Origin: an uncultured Pelagibacteraceae bacterium
GTDB taxonomy: Bacteria > Pseudomonadota > Alphaproteobacteria > Pelagibacterales > Pelagibacteraceae
NCBI GenBank assembly: GCA_902634455.1
Contig: CACPKQ010000001.1
Span: 1-64,000 of the forward strand
Direction: 5' to 3'
Length of the DNA: 64,000 nucleotides
Below are positions 53,428 through 62,430 of this stretch, piece after piece (position 1 is the stretch's first letter; the number at the start of each line of letters is the position of its first letter). The notes beneath the pieces were generated by a model. It made no database searches, was not told the origin of the DNA, and saw only the letters and a list, made by a program, of their open reading frames with translations. The position numbers were made by a program, and so were the translations under genes.

Positions 53428-55263
53428 TTAGTGTTGTTTACCAAGAATAGATCTACCACTAGGTACACGAACTTCGTCTACCATTTTTTGAGTAGCACTA
53501 TTAGGCTCTTTAGTCATTAAGCTTACTACAACCATAACAACCAAACATACAGAAGCTCCAATAATACCAAATCTTAAGTGGTCAATACCTAACCATGCAG
53601 GGTTACCCATAAACTTTGGATATACATAAATTAGATATGCTGTTCCTGACGCTAGACCTGCAATCATTCCTGCAATTGCACCTTCTCTAGTTGCTCTCTT
53701 CCACCATACTCCAAGTATTAATGGGAAGAACAATCCAGACATCGCAAAATCGAATGCCCAAGCAACTGCCCCAAGGATACTAGTGATCCTCATTGAAGCA
53801 ATGTAAGCTCCGGCAGCACCGATTACTACTAAAAGTGCTCTTGCAACTAACAATCTTTTTCTTACGTCTGCTTTTGGATCAATGATTTTGTAATAAATAT
53901 CATGTGATAAAGCATTAGCGATCGCAAGAATTAGACCATCTGCAGTTGACATCGCAGCAGCCATACCTCCAGCAGCAACTAGTCCAGAAATAACATAAGG
54001 TAGTCCAGCAACTTCAGGAGTTGAAAGAACAACTACGTCACCTCTCATGAACCATTCATTTAATTGAAGAATACCATCTCCATTAAAGTCAGCAATGAAT
54101 GCTTGTTTTTGTGCAGTCCATGCTTGTACCCAATCAATTGCCATAACAGCAGATATATCTTTTCCAATAATACCCGAAGGTAAGCTTGGATCCATTAGAG
54201 ACAACTTAGATAATGTAGCTAGCATTGGTGCTGAAGTATAAAGTATTGCAATAAAGAACAATGACCATGCCACTGATTTTCTTGCAGCTCTAATACTTGG
54301 TGTTGTGAAATATCTCATTAGGATATGTGGTAAAGAAGCAGTTCCTACCATCATACATAGTGCTAATGAAATAAACTTCCAAGCAGCCATACCACCTTCA
54401 GGTACACCCGCGTGAGGTACCGAAATAGATTTTAATCCCCCTGGAACACCAGCAGCTTTAACATCTGCTGCAGCATTTTTAACTAAACCAAATTGTGCTT
54501 CTAGTTCTCCTATTTTTGCAACTTCATCTCCTAACATTAAATGAGGAAGTGGGTTACCCATTTTACTACCTATCCAGAAAATTGGAAGTAAGTATGCAAT
54601 GATCAATACGATGTACTGAGCAACTTGCGTCCAAGTAACTGCCCTCATACCACCTAACATTGAACAAAGTAATATACTTATTAATCCAACCCAGACTCCT
54701 AATTCAAATGGAATACTAAGAGCTCTAGCAGCAATAGTTCCTGTTGCGTTAATTTGTGCAGTCACATAAGTGAAAGATGCCAAAGAAAGAACACATACTG
54801 CGCAGAAACGTGCGAAGTTTCCACCGTATCTAGTTCCTATGAAATCTGGCACTGTGTAACAACCAAATTTTCTTAAGTATGGTGCTAGCAATGAAGCTAC
54901 CAATACATAACCCCCAGTCCATCCGACCAAGAAAGCCATATATGTGTAACCACCAAAGTAAATTCCACCTGCCATTGCAACGAATGATGCACCAGACATC
55001 CAGTCTGCTGCAGTTGCCATTCCGTTGAATACTGTTGGAACTTGTCTTCCAGCAACATAATAAGCGTCTACTTGTACAGTTCTAGATAGATATCCAATAA
55101 TTGCATATATACAAACTGTAAAAGCTACAAACAATATACCAATTGTTTTGGCAGTCATACCCGCTGACTCTGCAATAGCCATCAATATGATGAATATTAA
55201 AAAGCCTCCAGTATATGTTCCATAAATTTTTGGTAAATTGTCTACAAATTTTCCTTTAAACAT
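53428..55263 (-). CDS. Sodium:solute symporter, large subunit (SSS family, VC_2705-like)
   Basis: 611 aa with about 13 membrane helices, related to the ActP/acetate-type SSS transporters that work with a DUF4212 partner. Seen: YLSRTVQVDAYYVAGRQVPT VFNGMATAADWMSGASFVAM (helix 1-2 with the Na-site region), GGMRAVTWTQVAQYIVLIIA, PHILMRYFTTPSIRAARKSV and LPYVISGLVAAGGMAAAMST ADGLILAIANALSHDIY. Codon use is visibly richer in G/C than surrounding genes and a GGAGG site lies before the ATG, so expression is probably high. Its ATG overlaps the small-subunit stop (ATTAATCG region, one base). Proximity of acs suggests acetate or a similar acid. Confidence 0.93.
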   Translation of the reverse strand: MFKGKFVDNLPKIYGTYTGGFLIFIILMAIAESAGMTAKTIGILFVAFTVCIYAIIGYLSRTVQVDAYYVAGRQVPTVFNGMATAADWMSGASFVAMAGGIYFGGYTYMAFLVGWTGGYVLVASLLAPYLRKFGCYTVPDFIGTRYGGNFARFCAVCVLSLASFTYVTAQINATGTIAARALSIPFELGVWVGLISILLCSMLGGMRAVTWTQVAQYIVLIIAYLLPIFWIGSKMGNPLPHLMLGDEVAKIGELEAQFGLVKNAAADVKAAGVPGGLKSISVPHAGVPEGGMAAWKFISLALCMMVGTASLPHILMRYFTTPSIRAARKSVAWSLFFIAILYTSAPMLATLSKLSLMDPSLPSGIIGKDISAVMAIDWVQAWTAQKQAFIADFNGDGILQLNEWFMRGDVVVLSTPEVAGLPYVISGLVAAGGMAAAMSTADGLILAIANALSHDIYYKIIDPKADVRKRLLVARALLVVIGAAGAYIASMRITSILGAVAWAFDFAMSGLFFPLILGVWWKRATREGAIAGMIAGLASGTAYLIYVYPKFMGNPAWLGIDHLRFGIIGASVCLVVMVVVSLMTKEPNSATQKMVDEVRVPSGRSILGKQH

Positions 55264-55523
55264 TAATCGTCCTCCCCTCGTTCAGTGAAGCCGAACTCTT
55301 CATCAATTTTCTCTTGTTTATTTGCAAACCAAAAAATTAATACAACAAATATAACAATAGATCCTTGCGCGCACATGTAATACGCTAAAGGATATCCAAG
55401 AAAACTAGAATTATTCAAACTCGAACCAAACATGAAGATAAGATAACCGGCAATAAACCAAATAATTAATGTAAGTATCATTAATCCTTTAGTTTTTTCC
55501 CAGTGTTTAGCTTTGTTTGACAT
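55263..55523 (-). CDS. DUF4212 small subunit of the sodium:solute symporter
   Basis: 86 aa with two membrane helices (TLIIWFIAGYLIFMFGSSL and MCAQGSIVIFVVLIFWFANK) and an acidic tail (DEEFGFTERGEDD). It matches the DUF4212 family always found directly upstream of VC_2705-type SSS transporters. KHWEKTKGLMILTLIIWFI is the conserved start. A GGAGG ribosome-binding site stands six to ten bases before the ATG. The 108-base upstream gap must hold the operon promoter; AACCCT/AGGGTT arms at 55580 and 55606 are seen there, without clear meaning. Confidence 0.92.
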   Translation of the reverse strand: MSNKAKHWEKTKGLMILTLIIWFIAGYLIFMFGSSLNNSSFLGYPLAYYMCAQGSIVIFVVLIFWFANKQEKIDEEFGFTERGEDD

Positions 55524-55631
55524 TTTTATCCTCCCTATAGGTTAAAAAATGAGACCATACTGATTTGATAGTGGATTGGAACCCTAAAAAAATGGCATGT
55601 TTAACAGGGTTTATTGGTGTATAAAACTAAA

Positions 55632-56258
55632 ATGGGTATAAAATATAGACTAAAGTTAAAAGATTTAAAGTTGGAGTATCTTATTGAATATTTCTCTCCA
55701 TTAATAAAATATCTCTCTCCTAAAAAAAAAATTAATAATTATTCAGATCTTAAAGAGTTTGTTAAAAAAAAATCTGCATGGGTTAGTCAAGAAACACTTT
55801 ATGGTTATCTTAAAACAAGAATGGGAGCAAAATATGTATTAATGTTTGAAGATGAAATTTTTTTAGGATCTATTAATAAAGCGAAGTGGAATATTTACGC
55901 TGTAGCACTTCAAGATTTAACTTTTTATTCAATTTCCTATTTAAAAAAAAATTTTGACCAACATAATACAGAGCAGGCAAAAGAAATATATTTTCAAATA
56001 TTAGATGAAGAACAAAAAAATGGAATGCCAAATGATATTTTGGACAAAGCAAAGAAAGAATTTGAAAATAGATATGAAAAAATTAATTGGATTGAACATT
56101 GTGACTCTTTGCCGTTTAATGAAAGTGCCTTGGCATTATATGAATGGTCACCTATTGCTGAAGAATTGAAAACTTTAGACAAAAAAATTGTTCTTAATTC
56201 AATTATATTAAAATGGGATAATATAGCAAAAGAGTTTAAAAATTTAATTAATTTTTAA
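55632..56258 (+). CDS. Conserved hypothetical protein (about 208 aa)
   Basis: I prefer ATG 55632 ([20 protein letters not shown]) to the TTG at 55614 in the track; there is no clear Shine-Dalgarno for either. Mostly helical and soluble, no signal peptide. A recognisable stretch is [28 protein letters not shown], which I recall in uncharacterised alphaproteobacterial proteins, but I cannot name a function. It lies divergent from the symporter operon and convergent with acs, ending in a TTAA shared with the acs stop. Confidence 0.7.
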   Translation: MGIKYRLKLKDLKLEYLIEYFSPLIKYLSPKKKINNYSDLKEFVKKKSAWVSQETLYGYLKTRMGAKYVLMFEDEIFLGSINKAKWNIYAVALQDLTFYSISYLKKNFDQHNTEQAKEIYFQILDEEQKNGMPNDILDKAKKEFENRYEKINWIEHCDSLPFNESALALYEWSPIAEELKTLDKKIVLNSIILKWDNIAKEFKNLINF

Positions 56259-58291
56259 ATATTTTTTCTATTATTGACTAAACTTTCAACAACACTAGGG
56301 TCAGCTAAAGTAGTTGTATCTCCTAATTGATCATGTTCATTTGCAGCAATTTTTCTTAAAATTCTTCTCATAATTTTTCCAGATCTAGTTTTTGGAAGTC
56401 CTGGAGAAAATTGAATAAAATCAGGCGTTGCTATGGGTCCTATTTGTCTTCTTACCCAATGTTTTAAATCTCTTTCCAATTCTCCGTTCGGTTCTTCACC
56501 AGCTATTAAAGTTACGTAACAATATAAACCATTACCTTTGATGTCATGTGGATAACCAACTACAGCAGCTTCAGCTACTTTTGGATGTGCAACAAAGGCA
56601 CTTTCTATTTCTGCTGTACCAAGGTTATGTCCTGAAACAATAATAACATCATCAACTCTTCCAGTTATCCAGTAGTATCCATCTTTGTCTCTTTTACATC
56701 CGTCTCCTGTAAAATATTTTCCATCAAATTGAGAAAAATAAGTTTCAATAAATCTATTATGATCACCATAGACGGTTCTCATTTGTCCAGGCCAAGATTG
56801 AGCTATACACAACCTTCCTTTTGCCTCTCCTTTTAAAACTTTTCCATCACTATCAACAATTACAGGCTTAATACCGTAAAATGGTTTTGTAGCAGATCCG
56901 GGTTTTAAATCTATAGCTCCAGTTTGTGGGCTAATTAAAATTCCACCAGTTTCTGTTTGCCACCAAGTATCTACAATTGGACATCTAGAGTCACCCACAA
57001 CTTTGTAATACCATTGCCATGCTTCAGGGTTAATAGGTTCACCAACTGTACCTAGCAATTTTAAAGACTTTCTTGAAGTTTTTTTAACAGGAGCATCTCC
57101 TTCTCTCATTAAAGCTCTAATAGCTGTTGGAGCTGTGTAAAAAATATTTACTTTGTATTTATCCACTATTTGCCACCATCTTGAAGTGTCAGGATAAGTT
57201 GGTATTCCTTCAAACATTATTGTAGTTGCTCCATTGGCCAATGGACCATAAATTATATAGCTATGACCTGTTATCCAACCTATGTCGGCTGAACAAAAAT
57301 AAATATCTTTAGGTTTGTAGTTAAAAATATACTGGTGTGTCATTGAAGCATAAACCATATATCCACCAGTTGTATGGAGGACACCCTTAGGTTTTCCAGT
57401 AGATCCAGAAGTATATAAAATAAACAAAGGATCTTCTGCATTCATTTCTTCAGGTTCACAAGTTGAAGATACTTTTTTGGTCATATCATGGTACCAAATA
57501 TCTCTATCTTCGTCCCAGTTTATATAATTACCAGTTCTTTTAACGACTATGCACTTTTTGATATTAGGACAATTTATTAAAGCTTCATCAGTTATAGATT
57601 TTAAAGGAATAGTTTTTCCTCCTCTAATACCTTCATCTGCAGTTACAACATAATCTGATTTACAATCATTTATTCTTCCTGCAATACTTTCTGATGAAAA
57701 ACCTCCAAAAATTATTGAATGGACAGCTCCAATTCTTGCACATGCAAGCATTGTATAAGCAAGCTCTGGTATCATAGTGAGATAAATTGTAACTCTATCT
57801 CCTCTTTTAACTCCAATTTCTTTTAGGCCGTTTGCAACTTTAGAAACTTCATTATGTAATTGTTTGTATGAAATTTTTTTTTGAATTTTTGGATCATCTC
57901 CTACCCAAATTATTGCAGTGTTATCTCCATTTTTTTTTAAATGTCTATCTATACAGTTTGCAGATGCATTTAATGTTCCATCATAAAACCATCTGATATG
58001 AACATCTGCCTTACTGTATTTTACATCTTTAATTTTTTTATAAGGTTTTATCCAATCAATTCTTTTTCCTTCTTTTTTCCAAAAACCTTCATTATCTTTT
58101 ATTGAGGATTTATATTTTTTTTCGTATTCAGATTTATTTACAATTGCTTTTTTAATCCATTCATTCCTAGTTTTATAAATTAGTTCTGTTTCAGATTTAT
58201 TTGATTTGATCTTTTTTTTAGAAGATTTATTTTTAATTCTTTTTCTTCTATTTTTGACTTTTTTTGATCTTTTTTTCTTTTTTTTTGCCAT
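56255..58291 (-). CDS. acs: Acetyl-CoA synthetase with a Lys-rich N-terminal extension
   Basis: Activates acetate to acetyl-CoA through acetyl-AMP. 678 aa with [40 protein letters not shown], the ATP loop [80 protein letters not shown] and the regulatory Lys motif [19 protein letters not shown]. The first about 35 residues ([20 protein letters not shown] and on) are a poly-basic extension absent from typical Acs (about 650 aa). No alternative start lies between this tail and the conserved domain. Confidence 0.95.
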   Translation of the reverse strand: MAKKKKKRSKKVKNRRKRIKNKSSKKKIKSNKSETELIYKTRNEWIKKAIVNKSEYEKKYKSSIKDNEGFWKKEGKRIDWIKPYKKIKDVKYSKADVHIRWFYDGTLNASANCIDRHLKKNGDNTAIIWVGDDPKIQKKISYKQLHNEVSKVANGLKEIGVKRGDRVTIYLTMIPELAYTMLACARIGAVHSIIFGGFSSESIAGRINDCKSDYVVTADEGIRGGKTIPLKSITDEALINCPNIKKCIVVKRTGNYINWDEDRDIWYHDMTKKVSSTCEPEEMNAEDPLFILYTSGSTGKPKGVLHTTGGYMVYASMTHQYIFNYKPKDIYFCSADIGWITGHSYIIYGPLANGATTIMFEGIPTYPDTSRWWQIVDKYKVNIFYTAPTAIRALMREGDAPVKKTSRKSLKLLGTVGEPINPEAWQWYYKVVGDSRCPIVDTWWQTETGGILISPQTGAIDLKPGSATKPFYGIKPVIVDSDGKVLKGEAKGRLCIAQSWPGQMRTVYGDHNRFIETYFSQFDGKYFTGDGCKRDKDGYYWITGRVDDVIIVSGHNLGTAEIESAFVAHPKVAEAAVVGYPHDIKGNGLYCYVTLIAGEEPNGELERDLKHWVRRQIGPIATPDFIQFSPGLPKTRSGKIMRRILRKIAANEHDQLGDTTTLADPSVVESLVNNRKNI

Positions 58292-58295
58292 TATT

Positions 58296-58712
58296 TTAAT
58301 TGATATTACCCATCTTCAAAATAATTTTCCAGCATTTAGTATCTATCGGCATTACAGATAATCTACTCTGTTTTATAAGTGGTAGGCCTTTAAGAGAAGC
58401 ATTTTTTTTAATATTTTCAAGTGTAACTGGATTGTTAAATTTTTTTTTAAATTTTACTTTTATAGCCACAAATCTATTTGTTTTGTCAGTAGGGTCTGTA
58501 AAAGCAGTTTTTATTACCTCTACAATTCCAACAATTTCTTTTCCAATGTTTGAATGATAAAAAAAACATAGATCACCCTTTTTCATTTTTTTTAAATTAT
58601 TCTTAGCTTGATAGTTTCTTACACCGTCCCAATCAGTTCCACTTGAACCAGCTTTTTGTTGTTGATCTATTGACCATACATTAGGTTCGGATTTTAATAA
58701 CCAGTACTTCAT
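58296..58712 (-). CDS. EVE-domain protein
   Basis: 138 aa, the whole protein being one EVE (PUA-like) domain of the thymocyte nuclear protein 1 type: [70 protein letters not shown], and [21 protein letters not shown] domains bind modified bases in DNA or RNA; the ligand is not known here. It lies four bases upstream of acs and seven bases downstream of the SHOCT gene, so is probably co-transcribed. Confidence 0.92.
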   Translation of the reverse strand: MKYWLLKSEPNVWSIDQQQKAGSSGTDWDGVRNYQAKNNLKKMKKGDLCFFYHSNIGKEIVGIVEVIKTAFTDPTDKTNRFVAIKVKFKKKFNNPVTLENIKKNASLKGLPLIKQSRLSVMPIDTKCWKIILKMGNIN

Positions 58713-58719
58713 CTAATTA

Positions 58720-59784
58720 TTATTTACCTAAAACAATTTTTTTTGCAGCTTCGAATTGTTCTTTTGTTAAAGCTCCACTTTCGTAAAGCTCAGTTAATTC
58801 TTTTAATTGATCTACAATAGTTCCTTTATTTAAATTTTGATTTTTTAACTTATTTTTTTTTTCTTTTTTCTTTTTAAGTTCTAACTCTTTTTGTTTTTTA
58901 AGTTCTAGCTCTTTTTGTTTTTTAAGTTCTAGCTCTTTTTGTTTTTTTAACTTTAATGTCTTTGTTTTTAATTTTTCTTTTTCTATTTTTAATTTTTTTT
59001 CTTCTTCTAAAATTTTGTTTAAATTTGATACATCTAATAAATTTTTATCTTCATTAAGATTTTTTTTTAATTCTTCAAGTGTTATTTTTTCATCAAAACT
59101 TTCATAGTTTAAGGATAATTTTCTTTTTATTTTTATACCTTCTTCAAAATTTTTGTGTCTTTTAAGTGATAAATTTATCCAATTATTTATTAAATTTTTT
59201 TCATCTCCATTAAAAACTTCTGTATTTATCATAAACGATATCCAATAAGTAGAACCTGTACTTTTTGCGATTATATGATCACTTCTAAGCATTTTTTTTG
59301 GGATTTTAATATTATTTTTATTAAATAATGCTTTTAAATTTTTTCTCATTTCTGGAAAATCAGTATTGATATTTAAATCTACTTTTGAATCAAAAGATCT
59401 TACTACTAAACAATTAAATCCTCTTTCATTAACTTCAAAATAATAATATTCACTTTTATTTTTACATTCTCCACCCTTGTTTCCACTTTTTGCAATAGAT
59501 ACCATATAATCACGTATGTCACTTCCATATCGATCTGGTCTTTTTACTTCGAAAATTTCAAGAGTTTGAATTATTGTGTTATTGTTATCTAAAGCTCCAT
59601 AAGCTTCTATTCTTAAAGTTACACCCTGATCAGTCATTGAAGAATAATTTTTTAACCATTTGTATTTAGGATCTAATTCAATTTTATATTTATTAATCTT
59701 AACTTCATCTGCAATTGCTAATTTACCAAATAGTAAAATTGTTGATAAAATTAGTAAAAATTTGATATTTTTTTTTAATTTCAT
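58720..59784 (-). CDS. Secreted protein with coiled-coil repeats and C-terminal SHOCT domain
   Basis: 354 aa. N-terminal signal peptide (MKLKKNIKFLLILSTILLFG KLAIA); a globular region (about 30-210) with conserved-looking Cys at GECKNKSEYYYFEV and FNCLVVRSFD; a highly charged coiled coil (about 250-315) containing three exact eight-residue ELKKQKEL repeats; and a short C-terminal SHOCT motif (IVDQLKELTELYESGALTKE QFEAAKKIVLG), thought to mediate oligomerisation or membrane association. Periplasmic location is inferred from the signal peptide. Function unknown. Confidence 0.8.
   Translation of the reverse strand: MKLKKNIKFLLILSTILLFGKLAIADEVKINKYKIELDPKYKWLKNYSSMTDQGVTLRIEAYGALDNNNTIIQTLEIFEVKRPDRYGSDIRDYMVSIAKSGNKGGECKNKSEYYYFEVNERGFNCLVVRSFDSKVDLNINTDFPEMRKNLKALFNKNNIKIPKKMLRSDHIIAKSTGSTYWISFMINTEVFNGDEKNLINNWINLSLKRHKNFEEGIKIKRKLSLNYESFDEKITLEELKKNLNEDKNLLDVSNLNKILEEEKKLKIEKEKLKTKTLKLKKQKELELKKQKELELKKQKELELKKKKEKKNKLKNQNLNKGTIVDQLKELTELYESGALTKEQFEAAKKIVLGK
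58876..58947 (-). repeat. Three tandem 24-bp repeats encoding ELKKQKEL
   Basis: The unit beginning AAGTTCTA(A/G)CTCTTTTTG recurs at 58876, 58900 and 58924 (24-base period), the second and third copies being almost identical and the first differing by one base. It encodes the coiled-coil octads of the SHOCT-domain protein and keeps the reading frame, so copy number could vary without breaking the gene. Confidence 0.9.
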
Positions 59785-59839
59785 ATAAGCTATTTTTTAT
59801 TGTTTTATTTATAAATAATTTAGCACAATTTAAAAAGAC

Positions 59840-59861
59840 GTACTACACAATGTACTACACA
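59840..59861. repeat. Direct repeat GTACTACACA x2
   Basis: The 10-mer GTACTACACA occurs at 59840-59849 and again at 59852-59861, separated by AT. It lies in the 98-base non-coding gap between the SHOCT gene and the lectin autotransporter, which is otherwise AT-rich. It could be a protein-binding pair or a remnant of a recombination site; nothing else in the gap decides between these. Confidence 0.6.
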
Positions 59862-59882
59862 TTTATTAAATTAGTTGGATAA

Positions 59883-61892
59883 TTAGTTCATTAATTTTTT
59901 CACTACTGTAAATTGAATTTGATTTTCACGATTATTTTCGCTTGTCATTTCTTCATAGTAATCATAAGAAAATTTTATTTCCAAATTATCATATAAATCA
60001 GCTTCAAAACCGATATTTAATTTACAAAAACTAGTATTGTCATTTTTAATTTTATAAGAAGAAACAGAAGACGAAGTTGTATATGAGCTTTCAGCATCAG
60101 AAATATTAGCAATATTTCCTCCTGCTTCAAAATTCACAAATGGAATAAAAAAACCATCTTTAAAATCTATAACTTTACTAACGTTAGATCCAATTCCTAA
60201 AGTAGCTTGTTTTATATATTGTTTATTGTAATAAATTAATTCACTTGAACCTGTTTCTGTATAACTATCAAGCTGTGTAAAACCTAAATCAAATTTAGAA
60301 TATATAGAAATATTTTTTTTCAAATTTTTTTTAGGTTTTTTTGTATATTTAAAACTACTAAATATTTGCTTGCCATCTCTGGAACCATTATTAAATGAAC
60401 TTGAAACTTTTCTATCTATATCAAATTCAATTTTTCCTAATCCAATTAAAAAGTCTATCCATTCCTTTTCATCCAACATCATACTTGCGTATGAAGCAAT
60501 ATTGAAAGAATTTGCATCTACATATGCTTTATCACTTCCAATTTCAGAGTCCCTAGAAATTAAAGTTAGAGCTAATCCTAGAGAATTATTTTTTTCTAAT
60601 TTTGAATCAACTCCAATAGTTAAACTGTTACTGTTATATATGTCTTCATTTAATATATCATTGCTAAGTTTAATTTTTCCATTTCCAATGCTTCCCTTGG
60701 TCCAAATAGCAAAATTATTAAATAAATTTTTGTTTTTGTTAAAAAAGTAAGAATTCAAATTATTTAAAATTTGTTTTTTTTTTTCACTTTCGATATTAAG
60801 GGCAAGTTTTATGTTTTGATTAGAAATATTTTTATCCAAATTTCTAGTAAATTGCATCCTATCTTGAATATTGCTTATTGATTGTCTTATTAAATAACTA
60901 GATGTTATTGTTTGACTTCTAATTATTGCCTTTGTACTAGAATCTAGAGAAGTACTACTAGTTAAGGTTATAGAAGCTGTAGCATATGAACTTGTACTAA
61001 GAGTGTCAGTATGATCGTATTCAATACAATAATGATCTGCTGCATCAAGTGCAGTGTTATTGGTATCATTCCACTTTCCTCTTTTGCCAACTTTATAGTA
61101 CATAACTACATAATCTTCAGCAGTATTGTTGGGTTCTCCACTATTCCAATTATTAAAATATTCACTCCCTGAAGTGGGGATACTTGTTCCTGCATCTGGC
61201 CCATCTCTCCAAGTATTTGTTTCTCCTGATGCAGCGTACCCACCTAACCACATTGATTGATGAGCATGAGCTCCAGGGGTAGTGTCATGATTAACAAATA
61301 AATCTTCAAGAAAATCATTTTCTGCCTGGCTGTTTACATTACAAAGATAGCCATCAAGACCATTATATGATGAAGCAAGAGCTTTTGCTCTAGCTCCGTT
61401 TGCACCCTCATAATTGTCATTTGTAGCATCAGAGACCACATTATAAAAATGCTCAGTTGATTTAGAATATTTTACACCACTTGCTGTCTCATAGGCTTTA
61501 ATAGTAATAGTTCCAGAATTACCCTTAAATCTTAAAGACTCAAGTGCTGAATTAATATTTGATTGAGTTCCTGAAAAACCTAATTCTGTTAGCGAGCCAC
61601 CATTACAATTGGTTGGTTCACTTTCACTTCTTTCATCCGAGGCAGCATATCCACAATATGAACTTATAGCTTTTAAACCCGAAGTAGTTGTTATTTTAAT
61701 ATTTCCTACAGAAGCCTCTATAATTACAAACGCATTTGTAAAACCACTTATGGCTGGTGTGGTTCCAGAATTTGAAACTTGAATCCAATCTGATGCATCA
61801 GTAGTAAAAGTAGATGGAAGCGTAACATTTGCTGAAAATGTTTTACTAAAGTAAAGAAAAAATAACAAAAAATATATAAATCTAAGCATCAC
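59883..61892 (-). CDS. Autotransporter-type surface protein displaying a C-type lectin domain
   Basis: 669 aa. Signal peptide MMLRFIYFLLFFLYFSKTFS A; residues about 25-155 a beta-rich region (SALESLRFKGNSGTITIKAY resembles cadherin/VCBS-like folds); residues about 158-295 a C-type lectin-like domain: ARAKALASSYNGLDGYLCNV, SMWLGGYAASGETNTWRDG, the Ca/mannose-type EPN motif in NNWNSGEPNNTAEDYVVMYY, KWND and the closing Cys in HYCIEYD; a helical linker (about 325-385); and a C-terminal beta-domain from about 395 (FAIWTKGSIGNGKIKLSNDI, YDNLEIKFSYDYYEE). The last residue is Asn, not the usual Phe. Probably a cell-surface glycan-binding adhesin. Confidence 0.82.
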   Translation of the reverse strand: MMLRFIYFLLFFLYFSKTFSANVTLPSTFTTDASDWIQVSNSGTTPAISGFTNAFVIIEASVGNIKITTTSGLKAISSYCGYAASDERSESEPTNCNGGSLTELGFSGTQSNINSALESLRFKGNSGTITIKAYETASGVKYSKSTEHFYNVVSDATNDNYEGANGARAKALASSYNGLDGYLCNVNSQAENDFLEDLFVNHDTTPGAHAHQSMWLGGYAASGETNTWRDGPDAGTSIPTSGSEYFNNWNSGEPNNTAEDYVVMYYKVGKRGKWNDTNNTALDAADHYCIEYDHTDTLSTSSYATASITLTSSTSLDSSTKAIIRSQTITSSYLIRQSISNIQDRMQFTRNLDKNISNQNIKLALNIESEKKKQILNNLNSYFFNKNKNLFNNFAIWTKGSIGNGKIKLSNDILNEDIYNSNSLTIGVDSKLEKNNSLGLALTLISRDSEIGSDKAYVDANSFNIASYASMMLDEKEWIDFLIGLGKIEFDIDRKVSSSFNNGSRDGKQIFSSFKYTKKPKKNLKKNISIYSKFDLGFTQLDSYTETGSSELIYYNKQYIKQATLGIGSNVSKVIDFKDGFFIPFVNFEAGGNIANISDAESSYTTSSSVSSYKIKNDNTSFCKLNIGFEADLYDNLEIKFSYDYYEEMTSENNRENQIQFTVVKKLMN

Positions 61893-61949
61893 ACTTTCTT
61901 TTTTTGGAAATTTAACTAAATTTTAATAAAATGTCAGTTAATATTCTTT

Positions 61950-61977
61950 GAGCACCTTGCAACAGAACGCCCCTTCC
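61950..61977 (-). other. GC-richer segment resembling an IS6-type terminal repeat
   Basis: In the 101-base gap upstream of the lectin gene, the minus strand reads GGCGTTCTGTTGCAAGGTGC, much richer in G/C than its surroundings. GTTCTGTTGCAA resembles the ends of IS6-family insertion sequences (GGTTCTGTTGCAAAGT). No transposase or opposite end was found nearby, so it would be a solo relic at best. The remaining gap sequence is featureless A/T. Confidence 0.2.
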
Positions 61978-61993
61978 TAATTTTAAAGTTTTT

Positions 61994-62362
61994 TCATTTA
62001 AAATTTTTTTTCAGTTTATTAAATATAAAGGCATAAAAAATTATATTTATGACTATTAGGGCTATTCCTAGATATATTTGTAAATCTTTCGTAAGACTCG
62101 CCGGATAAACAATCGGCATTAAGTAGTTTTGAATAAAACCTTCAGAATATGTTGTTAGATTAGCTTTATGTAAAAACCAATTTTCAAGATAAGTCAGAGG
62201 ACATATGGAATTAGTTAATTCGATATAGGATCCCCAAATAAGAGCAGGAAAGTGGATAAAAATAATTTTTGTTGTAACAAAAAATAATAATGCACCAAAT
62301 ACAACAAAGAGAATAAAAGCAAAATGAACAATTAATGTTAAATTTGCAGCCAGCTCATACAT
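61994..62362 (-). CDS. DUF2784-family membrane protein
   Basis: 122 aa with three to four predicted membrane helices (NLTLIVHFAFILFVVFGALLF, IIFIHFPALIWGSYIELTNS, YLGIALIVINIIFYAFIFNK). The ICPLTYLENWFLHKANLTTY SEGF segment between helices, with the C-P-L-T and E-N-W residues, is the mark of DUF2784. Inner membrane; function unknown. It sits between two autotransporter-type genes on the same strand. Confidence 0.85.
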   Translation of the reverse strand: MYELAANLTLIVHFAFILFVVFGALLFFVTTKIIFIHFPALIWGSYIELTNSICPLTYLENWFLHKANLTTYSEGFIQNYLMPIVYPASLTKDLQIYLGIALIVINIIFYAFIFNKLKKNFK

Positions 62363-62430
62363 TTTTTACCTTTACTAAAAACTTCTGTATAATAATCGGA
62401 ATTATCAACTTTTGTTTTTTTATTTTTTCA

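Noticed and set aside
55524-55631. Possible riboswitch or structured leader before the symporter operon
   Set aside because: Only a six-base AACCCT/AGGGTT pair with a 20-base loop is visible; no known riboswitch core could be recognised.
60370-60750. 126-aa plus-strand ORF opposite the lectin protein
   Set aside because: Antisense shadow of the autotransporter barrel.
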